A stretch of 64,000 nt of DNA. It comes from Dryocosmus kuriphilus. Its lineage: Eukaryota > Arthropoda > Insecta > Hymenoptera > Cynipidae. Positions 1 to 9,627 of this stretch are shown one piece after another. The position numbers were made by a program, and so were the translations under genes. The notes below the pieces were generated by a model, which worked only from the letters and a program-made list of their open reading frames with translations, had not been told where the DNA came from and ran no database searches. The stretch is from assembly GCA_038277395.1 (NCBI GenBank), contig CM076189.1, forward strand, positions 80,775,421 to 80,839,420, read 5' to 3'. Position 1 is the first letter of the stretch, and each line of letters starts with the position of its first letter.

Positions 1-54
1 ATTAAGATTTAGTTGCTAATTATATGAATAAAAATGGAGTCATTTTAATTTTAC

Positions 55-194
55 AGGCAAACAAGCGCCGTAGCCACAAGAGCCAAATGTACAGCTATTC
101 CAGAAGGAACGGAAGTTACATTACCGTCCGAGGGAATTCTGACTACCGAAGATACGGTAGATAATACGACGATTGATGAGGCACTCAATAATAA
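55..194 (+). pseudogene. Upstream part of DIRS ORF1 (left of the MITE)
   Basis: After a TTACAG at 51-56 there is an open stretch from 58 that runs to the MITE junction and encodes an acidic, Thr-rich peptide (it includes TTEDTVDNTTIDEALNN). It abuts the MITE and precedes the DIRS ORF1 body at 814, but in a different frame, so a frameshift lies near the junction. I read it as the N-terminal part of ORF1. A host exon ending here cannot be excluded. Confidence 0.4.
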
Positions 195-810
195 GGGCCG
201 ATTCCATCAACTGTGATTAAATCCATGATTAGCTAATCATGTTTATCTTTTAATCAGCGTTTTAATCATGATTAACTTGTGACACGTTCCACCATGAATT
301 TGTAGCCTATGATTAGCTAATCGTATGCTCTGTTCGCAAGAAGTCTAGTCTCTGTGTGTTTCTGTTGTAACGGTGATTATGATAGGCTGATTTCAAACTT
401 CGATTTCGATAAATTTCGATATCTATTTTCGATAGTTAATTTTCGATAAACGAAATCGTAGTAAAATTCAAGTCATCCAAAGATTCAAAATAAATCATTC
501 GTTCTTTAAATATTCATGGCCGTATCTCAATTCCAAAATCATCTTCATCATTAGATGAAGATAAAATATCGTTATAAATTTCATCCATATTTCACACTAT
601 ACTGTCGCATTACACTTTAACTTCAACTTTGAGGTTATGTTGACCCCCGTCAATCGCTGTTTAAGTCGCTAACCAGCCAAAAATGGCCGATTAAGTTAAT
701 CGGTGGTTAGACTTCTTTAATCATGGTTTAAAAGATGGTGGAACGCAATAGGCTGATTAAATTAAGTTAATCAATGATTAAAATTTAATCAGAGTTGGTG
801 GAATCGGCTC
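195..810. mobile_element. PIF/Harbinger-like MITE, 616 bp, TAA target duplication
   Basis: The ends are inverted repeats: GGGCCGATTCCATCAACTGT at 195 matches, in reverse complement, GAGCCGATTCCACCAACTCT read inward from 810. Each side is flanked by TAA (192-194 and 811-813), the 3-bp target typical of PIF/Harbinger. The interior is AT-rich, contains TGATTA/TAATCA palindromes and shows no transposase, so this is a non-autonomous copy. It interrupts ORF1 of the DIRS-like element and is younger than it. Confidence 0.75.
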
Positions 811-813
811 TAA

Positions 814-1582
814 GGGTGACACGGATAAGGAACGTTGACCTTGAAGGAAACATATTGGAAATTCTCGGAGACGATCTCTCGAAACTGGGAAAACAGGGAG
901 CATATTTACATAAAGAAATAGTCAGACAATTCGAGCACTGGTACACGTCAGGTTTCGAAGAAAGAATTCGAAAAGAATTAAATGAAAAATATTCAATTCC
1001 AGGAAACTGTATACGCATCAGTGCTCCTTTAGTTAACCCAGCGATTAAGGCAGCAGTTTCTTATACCAAGTGAAAAGAGATAAATGTATCGAATCTAAGT
1101 AGAAACAACTGCGTTCGGCTATTTCTTGTCCAGGAGGATCCATCTAGCATTTGATTAATGCAAGAGAAAGAGATAATGCATTATTATTGGGGCAATTGAT
1201 GGACACTGAATGACGACTGTGTGATCCCTAATATGCGGAGTCAATCACGCGCCGTAATTTTGCATTTTTTTTCTTTAAAAAAGAGTTTAAGGATCATTTG
1301 TTGATTACAAAAGTAGACAAGCATCTATTCGAAGAAAATTTAGCTGATACGTTAAAAACAGCAAAAGCTGCTTCTAAATCAACAATGGAAATAAAAGAAG
1401 TCTGTAATATTATTATGAAAACCCAGAAAAAGACAGCAAAATCTCCGCCAACTAGAGAGTTAAACCCCAAAGCTTCGGCTCCGACTCGCTGGCAGGGGGG
1501 TCCAACGAGGAGCCAGGGGCATGCCTTTCGACGTCATCAGTCTGCGAGCCCATCCACGACATCACTCAGTCATCAGAAATAG
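814..1582 (+). pseudogene. DIRS-like ORF1 (gag-like) remnant
   Basis: An open stretch to 1073 encodes a charged peptide with GNILEILGDDLSKLGKQGAY and ending near PAIKAAVSYTK. After stops and shifts, homologous-looking sequence continues to a second open stretch at about 1298-1582 (KEFKDHL, then ENLADTLKTAKAASKS, then a Pro/Arg/Ser-rich tail). This matches the layout of insect DIRS ORF1 as I know it: a helical core followed by a low-complexity basic tail. No zinc knuckle is visible. Function is presumed nucleic-acid binding or particle formation. Confidence 0.5.
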
Positions 1583-1779
1583 CCTCATCGACGATAGATT
1601 CGGTAAAATATGCGAGCCGATTGTCTCATTCTTATCAACAATGGACACTCCTCACAAATGATAAAACCTCATTGTCCTTGACAAAAGTATATAAATTAAA
1701 TTTTTCTTTAGCTGTAGGAAACACTTAACACTTCGAACACCGAGTTTAACTAGCTCAGAGGTGATTTTTATGAACGAAG

Positions 1780-2579
1780 CTGTATTAAACCTATGTCCTT
1801 AAGATCGGAGCAGTATGCGAGTGTACACCATGTAATGTTCAATTTGTGTTGAATATCTTTTTAATACCAAATCCTAACGACAAATTTAGATTTATCTTTA
1901 ATTTAGAGGCTCCCAACAGATGTATAGATACAGATAATTTTAAAATCGAAGATTTAGGCACGTTGCTATAGCTTATTTCTAAATATTGCCTCATATTTAC
2001 TATAGATCTCAAAGAGACCTATTTACTAATAAAAATACACCCACAAAGTAGAAGATTTTTAAGATTTACTTGGAAAAATACACTTTATGCATTTAGTGTT
2101 GTACCAATGTCGGTCTCAATCGAGCTCCACAAATTTTTACAAAACTAGTTAAGCCAGTAGCCAGAATTTTGCGGCTGGCAGGGTTTTTATCATTAGTATA
2201 CGTATACGGATGGTTTTTGCTTGTTAGGTAGAAATAACAAGGAATACTTACATAATGTCAGCATAACAAAAAAATTGCTCGTGGCCATGGGTTTCATCAT
2301 TAACGATGAAAAAAGTAAATTAATACCCTCAGTTTCGTGTAATTACTCAGGGTTTGTTACTAATTCTCAGGAGTTCAGAATTACGCTGCCAACTGACAAA
2401 AAAAGAGCTACTAAAGCCCCATTAGAGAAATTTATTAAAATTAAACGTTGCAAAATCGGTAAATTCGCTCAGCTCGTCGGGATCCTAGTCACAGCTTTTC
2501 CTGCCATCGAATTCGAAAGGTTATACACTAAACAGTTAGAACGTTGCAAATTTTTAAACCCCAGGGGAGATAACACAGA
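1780..2579 (+). pseudogene. DIRS-like reverse transcriptase remnant
   Basis: Reading across frames gives the RT core in order: a fingers segment (KFRFIFNLEAPNRCIDTDNFKIEDL, split by a stop), the first catalytic segment (FTIDLKETYLLI, about 2000-2035), then HPQSRRFLRFTWKNTLYAFSVVP, and after a frameshift the position of the catalytic YVDD box at about 2197-2210, which here reads YVYGW. Both Asp of the box are lost. The C-terminal part (2221-2579) is intact and contains GFVTNSQEFRITLP and a connection region ending at LERCKFL. The foldback element begins immediately downstream. Confidence 0.7.
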
Positions 2580-3210
2580 CCCACAAAGAAAAAAATTTTC
2601 TGAAGCTCAAGCTAAACCACAATACTCATACGTTTTTGAGGTCGCTGAATCCCAATCCAGGGTCAGTTTGACCCCATCAGGTCAAGATAAATGTCAATTC
2701 AAGGTCAAAGTCAAGAAAACCGTTAGATCGGAGAAAACCTCTGCTCTAAAACGTTTTCAGGGTTGCTGAATCCGAATGCGGGGTCATTTTGAACCGATAA
2801 GGTCAGTATCAAGGTCAAGTCAAGGTCAAGACGAGAAATAATGATCTAATCAGTGTGAATTGTTACTCTAAGTCGTCTCTGGGGTCGCTGAATCTGAATC
2901 CAGGGTCATTTCGACTCCACCAGGTGGGGATTATGGTCATTCTAAGGTCAACGATTAAGAAACCATTGAATTAAAGAAAACCTCTACTCTTATACGTTTT
3001 TTGGTCGCTTAATCCAAATACAGGGTTAATTTGACCTCACGAGGTCAGGATCAAGGTCATGTTACTGTCTCAAAGTGAGAAAAAAGCATTTAATCTGAGG
3101 AAGCCACTCTTCTGAAACGTTTCTGGGATCGCTTAATCTGATTCAACGATCATTTTCACCCCATTAGGTGAGGGTCAGGGTCAAACGAAATTGTTTAATA
3201 TGATTTTCGT
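2580..3210 (+). repeat. Left inverted arm of foldback element, internal ~130-bp tandem units
   Basis: At least four diverged units follow one another. Landmarks are ACGTTTT(T) at about 2630, 2750, 2990 and 3116, each followed by G(G)TCGCT(G/T)AATC. AGGTCA half-sites are frequent, including the extended form TCAAGGTCA near 2699 and 2807. The right arm at 5800-6278 is its inverse. Confidence 0.7.
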
Positions 3211-3226
3211 TAAAATTTCTGAACCG

Positions 3227-4742
3227 TTACATTGAATTTCGGGAGTTATCACTAGATTCACTGTCTTTTGTGATATCTAACCCTTTTGTCCTCAAAAGAT
3301 CTAAGGAGCGTTTCTTTTTACGCTTTACTCCGTTCTTGTAACTTTCTCTCTTTAATGACCAGCAGTAATCAGCTATTATATTGACATCCCATCGATCTTG
3401 ATATCTCATTTCCATTGTTTTTATGTCTTGATGGAATCTCTCGCCTTGCTCCTCACTAAAATCTCCTAGATTTTTTGGGAAGTAATCTATATGTGAGTGC
3501 AAACAGTGTAACTTTAGTCTCATCAAACATCCGCGCTCCTTATAATTCGATATCATTTGAACGACTATTCCTTCGTAGTTTTCACTTTTATGGTTCCCAA
3601 GAAAATTCTCCACAACATCCTTAAAACTTATCCAGGCTACTTTTTCCTTGTCATTCATTGTAGAAATGAAGTCACCATCTCTCATTAGTTTGCGTATTTG
3701 TGGTCCATCGAAGATACCTTGAGTGATTTTTGCATCGCTAAGATGAGGAAAAAGTTCTTTAAGTTTTTCGAAGCATCTTCCAGCTTTATCCAAAGCTTTA
3801 ACAAATTGCTTCATTAAGCCGAGTTTGATGCGTGTCCGTCCATATTTTTTTAACATAGTGATTTGCGAGATCTCTACTGTCCCATAGACACAAAAAGCAA
3901 GGATGTTTCTTATATCCAGCTTGTTGTCCTAACAATATAGTTAAGATATTAAAATTGCCGCAAATCAACCATTTGTGCTCAGAATATTTAATTGTCTCTA
4001 ATATGAATTTCAATGTACTATATTCTTTCCTTAGTACGGTTGAATGCGCTATTGGTATTGGAGCATATACATTGGTGTTATGGAGTAATACTACCTTCAG
4101 ACTTTGCTTAGAGGAGTCTATGAATAATCTCCATTCGTCACCTTTATATTTTCCCGTATGCATTTCATTCATTAACCCTTCCACGTCATTGCAATATACT
4201 AATGAAGGTTCCTGTGTCAACGTGAAACCTTTTCTAAACTTTTCTTCTCCGTTCCGGTAAAAAGATACTCTTGTGACTTTAGATAGCCAGTTGTATTGTT
4301 TCAAGAATGAAGCTAAATATTCCGCTTTATCCTTAGGTAAACCTAAATATCTCACATGATCATTCATCTCCTCTTGATTTATAGTTTTGGGAGCCTTGTC
4401 TTGATCACCAGTTACATAGCTTTGACTGCTTGTACTCTCTCTTTCGTCGCTTGATGATTCCTGTTCATCAACGTCATCCACATAGCAATCGTTTCGGATT
4501 GACATACTTTCAGGAGAATTGATTGAAGTTTCCAGTTCATGGTCAATGTCATCATTTTTCTCTACTGGTCTTATCAAGTTTGGTGCGTCAGGATATTGAA
4601 GACGATGAATACTTTTTCTGTTAATTCCTGTTACATTTGTCATGCAGATATAACAGTCTTCTTCGCATAATGTTTTTCGCCAACATGCAGGTTTCACAAA
4701 CTTCACTTCAGATTCTTTTCTGGAATCATATTTTGTCATCAT
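3227..4742 (-). pseudogene. Transposon-associated protein of a widespread unnamed arthropod family, frameshifted
   Basis: Reading leftwards from an ATG at 4742, the first frame (4742-3798) has a CYICMT motif near residue 30, an acidic Ser-rich stretch, a region with FIDSSKQSLKVVLLHN, and a CxxCLWDSR motif (HPCFLCLWDSR). The frame then shifts; the second frame (3856-3227) continues with KLGLMKQFVKALDKAG, FDGPQIRKL, FLGNHKSENY and EEQGERFHQDIKTME, ending in a Lys/Arg-rich tail. Expected residues between the two blocks seem to be missing, so there is a deletion as well as a frameshift. From memory, this arrangement recurs in many unnamed arthropod and cnidarian predicted proteins and is probably a transposase. 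I see no confident DDE triad. Confidence 0.55.
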
Positions 4743-5799
4743 CGTGTATCAAGCACTACATACTTTGTGTGGAGCCCACTTTTTATCTTGGTTAGCAACA
4801 TCAATCCCAAAACAATCCTTGTAAATACTCTTGATATAATTTCATATTGGTCTCCGTTTAGCTGCAAAGTAATACTTGGCACATATGCAAGAAAATGCAT
4901 TAGGATTTTTGTTGCAAGAATGTTCAGATGAAGAACATCCCGGGTTTGTTTGTAACAAAGACTTTGAAGTCTTTTTATTAAAAACTGTTTTATGTTTGTG
5001 TTTTATTTTAGGTACCATGAAAAATTACGAAAACCCACGCATTAGGGATCCTGGACCGATCGCAGGTGAGTCCGGCATCCTGGGGGTGATAACTCTCATA
5101 CCTCCCCAGGTCTCAGTACGAGAGCTTTCTGACTTTGACGAGGACAATGTCAACTCGTCGTCAGACACGCTACGGCTTCATCCTCGCATGCTAATGCCCC
5201 CCTGCAAGGCAGCGCGCCACGCTGGCTTCGATACCACATTGGACTGGATAGCGAATCATTCTACACATCTCCTTTCGAAGCAGTTGTCATCGTCCCAGTA
5301 TCCCTCCCGGTAGCATGATTTAGAATTTCTGCAGAAATATCGGACTGTCATTGCAGAAATTGAGTTATTTGCCCAGAAAATAAAGTTGAGCTTATCAGTG
5401 ACGCTACACTAAGTCCCTTAATGATAAAAAAAATGTTCGAGCATGTTGAAGATTGACCTCTAAGAGGTAAGCGTAAATGAAATTGCGCTCAAGAAACTGT
5501 TTAATGTTTTATCACTAACGCCAATGTGTGTACTCCAGAGGATCGTACTCGGAAATTTGATCCACACCTGCTAATCGTAGTTTAGGGGAGCATCGTTGGT
5601 CCATAAAATACCGCTTCTATTGTCACAACTGCCCATGCAAAAAAATAACGTCAACCCTGACCTGATAACGTCAAATACATCATTGCTTCGGAATCCTAAA
5701 CGAAAAGGACAAAAGTGTTAGATAACTAAAAAAACACTAAATCAAGTAATAACTTTGGAAATTCAATGTAACGATTCAGAAATTGTGATCAAAATCATT
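4743..5799. other. Interior of foldback element, no convincing gene
   Basis: An open frame on the + strand at 4876-5313 (145 codons, includes RDPGPIAGESGILGV and a Ser/Asp-rich segment) has no recognisable motif. Its GC content is higher than the surroundings, so it may be a second cargo frame of the element. The rest, 5314-5799, shows nothing I can name. Confidence 0.3.
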
Positions 5800-6278
5800 T
5801 TAAACCATTTCTTTTGACCCTGTTCCATACCTGATGTGGTGAAAATGACTCCAGAATCAGATTAAGCGACCTCAGAAACGTTTTAGAAGAGTGGCTTTCT
5901 CAGATTTAATATTTTTTCTCTTTTTTAGAATGTAACATGACCCTGGAGTTATCCCATATTTAGATTCAGCGACCACAAAAACGTATAAGAGTAGATGTTT
6001 TCTCTAATTAAATGTTTTTTTAATTTTTAAACTTAGAATGACCTTAAGCCCCACATGGTGGAGCCAAAATGACCCTGGATTCAGATTCGGCGACCCCAGA
6101 AACGTCTTAGTGTAACAATTCACACTGATTAGAACATTATTTCTCATCTTGACCTTGACTTGACCTTGATACTGACCTTATCGGGTCAAAATGACCCCGA
6201 ATTCGGATTCAGCGACCTCAAAAACGTATGCGGATGGTGGTTTAGCTTGGGCTTCGGAAAATTTTTTTTTTTTGTGGG
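5800..6278 (-). repeat. Right inverted arm of foldback element
   Basis: Reverse complement of the left arm. It shows AAACGT..., GATTCAGCGACC at about 5863, 5970, 6085 and 6208, and paired TGACCTTGA boxes near 6160-6172. It ends in a T-tract and GTGGG. It is slightly shorter than the left arm. Confidence 0.7.
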
Positions 6279-6303
6279 GCTGTGAAATGATTGCGGAAAA
6301 TAC

Positions 6304-6890
6304 ATGAACGTACCAAGTTCACTTTTGCCGGACTTTAAGCGGTGGATAGAGATAATTGATAATGCTTCGAGTCGTATTAATGTAGAAGACTATCAGGCAG
6401 AAATATTCACTGACGCTTCAGCTATCGGTTGGGGAGTTGCTTGTGGAATAAATAGCGGGGGACGGAAATGGTCAGGGGAAGAACGAAAACAACATATTAA
6501 CTCTCTCGAACTACAGGCGGCATTTTCGGTCTTAAAATTTTTGCCAAATATTTGAGAAATTTTCAAATTCTCACGCTTATCGATGATTCAACCGCTATAT
6601 CAAAGATTAAACGTAAGAGTGGTATCGGGTACCCCCTTATCAATAAGATTGCACGAGACGTCTGGCAATGGTGCAAGGAGCGCCAAATATTTACTGTATT
6701 TTCGTATATAAAATCCTCAGGCAATCAAGTAGCGGACGCGGAGTCAAGGCGGATACACAATGACATTGAGTGGAGCCTAGCAACGAAGGCCTTTGAAAAA
6801 AGTTTGACAGAATTTGGTAGTCTTCAAATATATTTAGTCGCTGATAAGCTCAACAAAAAATGCACCAAGTATGTACCTTGGTAGCGAGAT
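6304..6890 (+). pseudogene. DIRS-like RNase H region
   Basis: The first open stretch (6304-6555) contains the RNase H start motif IFTDASAIGWGVACG, with the first catalytic Asp, and then a conserved HINSLELQAA segment with the catalytic Glu. After one stop at 6553 the next frame (6552-6884) has TLIDDSTAISKIKRKSG, covering the third Asp, and GNQVADAESR, covering the fourth. The four acidic positions therefore appear preserved across a single frameshift, unlike the RT box. It is the continuation of the RT at 2579 across the foldback insertion. Confidence 0.65.
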
Positions 6891-8000
6891 CCGGATGCAT
6901 TTAAAATAAATGCACTTAGGATATCCTGATCAAATTTCTATTTCTACGCGTTTCTTCCTTTTTCAATAATATTAAATGTTCTCAGAAAAATTATATTATG
7001 TAGATAAAGCCAGAGGCATAATAATAGTACAAGTGTGGCTAAGCTAGCTATGGTTTCCAGTCTTTAAGAGCCTTCTTCAATCAAATCAATAACTTTGATA
7101 TCTAATAAAGATATTATTATTTCTAATTTTAGCACGTTTGTCTGAAGAAATGTTTGATATTTTGTCAAGAAAATTCAGTTGACATGTACGAGGCATCGGT
7201 TTCGTCAGTGATTGAGTTTCTTACAAATATATTCAATGCTGGATGTCAGTACGGTTCCTTGAACAGCTACAGAGCAGCTTTGCCGTTGTTAAATCCAAAC
7301 ACCTCAAAGGATGGCAGAATCCAAAGATTCTTTGAGAGCGTATTTAGACTACAGTTTCCTCTATATAAATGCCACCTTACTTATGATACTTCAAATGTCT
7401 TGGATTTTCTTGACACATGATACCCATATGAGAATATCTCGTTGGAGCAACTTTCCAGAAAATTTATGAACTTACTAGCTCTTGTTACGGCACGCAGGTT
7501 ACAAACATTGTCTTAAATTAGTATTAAGAATATTGAAATTCAAGTGATACAGATTATTATCGTTAAGATTCCGGATCTGATTAAAACCTCACGATGAAAT
7601 TCAAAGAAACCAATTCTCAGGCTGCCTTATTATTTAGAAAAAACAGAAATTTGTCCAGCAAGAACACTGAGTTTCTACACGGAAGAAGCTCTGATCTTAC
7701 AAAAGGGTGACAATCTGTTTATCAGCTTTAAAACCAAAACAATGTTGCTTGTATACAGTTGGTTTACTGGATAAAATCTGGTCTAAAAGACAGTGGAACT
7801 GACTTGACAGTATTCAGGGCATACAGTACTCTCCATGCAGCAACCTCCAAAGCCTATAAACAGGGCGTGGACCTGGATTTAATTCGTAAAAATGCGGGCT
7901 GGAGGGGTACTTCAGATGCGTTCTGGACATTTTATAATAGAAGGATAATCAGCACAGATATCTCTTCCTTAGCTAAATGAGTACTTAATGCAATATAAGC
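6891..8000 (+). pseudogene. DIRS-like tyrosine recombinase remnant
   Basis: Linker sequence at 6891-7140 has stops. An open stretch at 7154-7420 fits the N-terminal SAM-like domain (SVSSVIEFLTNIFNAG, SLNSYRAALPLL). The catalytic domain is broken up to about 7758. Its end (7759-7980) has GVDLDLIRKNAGWRGTSDAF followed by FYNRRI, with the expected tyrosine. The upstream H-x-x-R motif reads Y-S-T-L (about 7821-7832), so two catalytic residues are replaced. Identification is by layout and the GVDxxxIRxxAGW...FYNR signature. Confidence 0.65.
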
Positions 8001-8119
8001 ATGTAACAGATGTTAAACGTTATAAGAATAAAAGTTAAGTAAAATAGAATTGACGTCATATATTTTCAGCTTCCTTTTCTGGGTGGTTTAGGATATTTTT
8101 TGAACATACTTCCACATAT

Positions 8120-8515
8120 TACATGTTGCATAAGTATTTCACGTTAATAATCTTGAGGACGAAGCAGGAGTATAATTTAAGATTAAACGAATTCACCAAC
8201 TGAAGTTCTATCATAATAATACAATATGTTTCGTCCGAAAAGATTAGTAACTCCCACACGCCCTTGATAATTGTCCCTAAAAATATATTTGTTCAGGAAA
8301 TATTAAATTTAACTTATAGAACTCTGAACGAAATAAATTATATGGCGTCGAAGAGCAGGAAGCGGTGGCGTAACAGTCAATTTTTCAAGCAATATGCTCT
8401 AAAATTTAGTGTGTTGTGGTGCCATCTGCGCGTTACTACATGTTGCATAAATACTTCACGTGACTAACCTTTTCGTACGAAGCACATCGTATAATTATGA
8501 TAGAACTTCACATGG
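8120..8515. repeat. Terminal direct and inverted repeats of the DIRS-like element
   Basis: ACATGTTGCATAAGTATTTC at about 8130 recurs with two changes at about 8439. The stretch 8197-8262, with GAAGTTCTATCATAATAATA, is the near-perfect reverse complement of 8447-8515. Direct plus inverted copies within 400 bp, just after the recombinase, match the terminal repeat and internal complementary region of DIRS elements. The spacer at 8263-8440 has no gene. Confidence 0.55.
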
Positions 8516-8529
8516 TAAGTTCGTTTAAA

Positions 8530-9627
8530 GTCTTTAATTTATTATTATATAATTTTACACTTCTCTTGGACAGTTTTTTGCATTTAAATCACATCATTAT
8601 TAAAAATGGGCACATTGTCAAACAAAAGAATAAATTTTTAATGGAAAATGTTTACAAAAAAAGAGTTCATTTTTGTAAGGAGGACTCAACCGTTGCTAAA
8701 GAACGCAAGAATGTCGGGAGTTGAGCATATTTCGTAGTTTTTTCCAATTTTTATTTTTTGAAATATGTTATTGATTTTTTCTTTGAGTTCTTTTCACGTT
8801 TCAAATATTTTTACTTACTCTAAGGAATATAAATGGATCACCAGATATTGTTATATACTTCTACGGATTACAAAGATTTCCAAGTATTTCCAAGGCACTT
8901 AAGGCTTTTCAAAGGATTTTTCTGACAACTATGGAACGAAGATTTATGAGAAAATGTGAGTCTTCAAGATTTTCGTTTATATCGCAAGGTTGTCAACTGT
9001 TTTCGTTGGTTATCGTGTACTTTCAGGATATTAAGGTTTTTAAGAGCTTAACGGATTTTAAGGCATTTTAAGAAGTGGTCTTTTTCTGGGAGTTTAGATA
9101 TATCTTACGGAACTTATGAAAGTCTAATTGTATAATTCGATAAACTCACTATTTTGTGGAACTTTAATCTTTTTTTACTGATTTTGAAGCTATTTCCCCA
9201 ATTTTAAAGAATTTTAACGGATATCAGGAGATTATTATCTACTTCCACATATTTGAAGGAAATCGGTAAATTTGAAAATATTGTAAGGGATTTTAGAAGA
9301 TTTCCAAGTATTTCCGAGGATTTTAAGGCTTTTCGATGATTTTTCTAACAATTATGGAACGAAAATTTATGCCGAAAGGTTAATGTTCAAGATTTTCACT
9401 TACTTTGAAACATTTTAAACTGTTTTAATGAATTCCGTGTATTTTCAGGGTTTTAAGGGTTTTACAATTTCTAATGGAATTTATGCTTAACGCTAAAAAT
9501 TTAATGCATGTGAAAAGCTTAAAGATTTCAGATTATCAATGACTTAATTGTATTCAGGTATTTCTATTAATTGTGAATATAAAGTTGATTTTTGAAGATC
9601 TGGAAGCAGAATTCTGAATGTATACAA
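8530..9627 (+). repeat. Segmental duplication: 3' flank of a lost gene copy (copy 0)
   Basis: Colinear with the 3' flank of gene A (about 39425-40557). Shared landmarks are AATTTTACACTTCTCTTGGA-like sequence, CATTATTAAAAA, GTCAAACA(A/G)AAGAATAAATT, GTTGCTAA(A/G)GAA, and the run of ...AAGGATTTT... motifs. The corresponding gene exons are absent upstream, where the DIRS element sits. A short open frame here (8497-8724) is part of the repeat and is not conserved as protein. Confidence 0.7.

Larger units (their letters stand above)
2580..6278. mobile_element. Foldback element with ~0.5-0.6 kb repeat-built inverted arms
   Basis: The outer ends are inverted copies of each other: CCCACAAAG then A-tract then TTTTCTGAAGC at 2580, and its complement ending in TTTTTTGTGGG at 6278. 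The arms (about 2580-3210 and 5800-6278) are built from diverged units of about 130 bp. Each unit has ACGTTTT, GGTCGCTGAATC, a TTTGACCCC-like box and TCAAGGTCA. The interior carries a broken gene on the - strand (3227-4742). The element separates the RT and RNase H of the DIRS copy. I could not see a clean target-site duplication. No superfamily assigned. Confidence 0.75.
1..8515 (+). mobile_element. DIRS-like tyrosine-recombinase retrotransposon, decayed, 5' end outside or at window edge
   Basis: The domain order fits the DIRS order: ORF1 (gag-like), then reverse transcriptase, then RNase H, then tyrosine recombinase, all on the + strand. It is followed at about 8120-8515 by short direct and inverted repeats like the split terminal repeats of DIRS elements. 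Every open frame is broken by stops or frameshifts, so the copy is dead. It is interrupted by a MITE in ORF1 (195-810) and by a foldback element between RT and RNase H (2580-6278). Without these two inserts the element would be about 4.2 kb. The family call rests on recognising the RT/RNase H and recombinase regions together; the exact 5' end is not visible. Confidence 0.75.
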
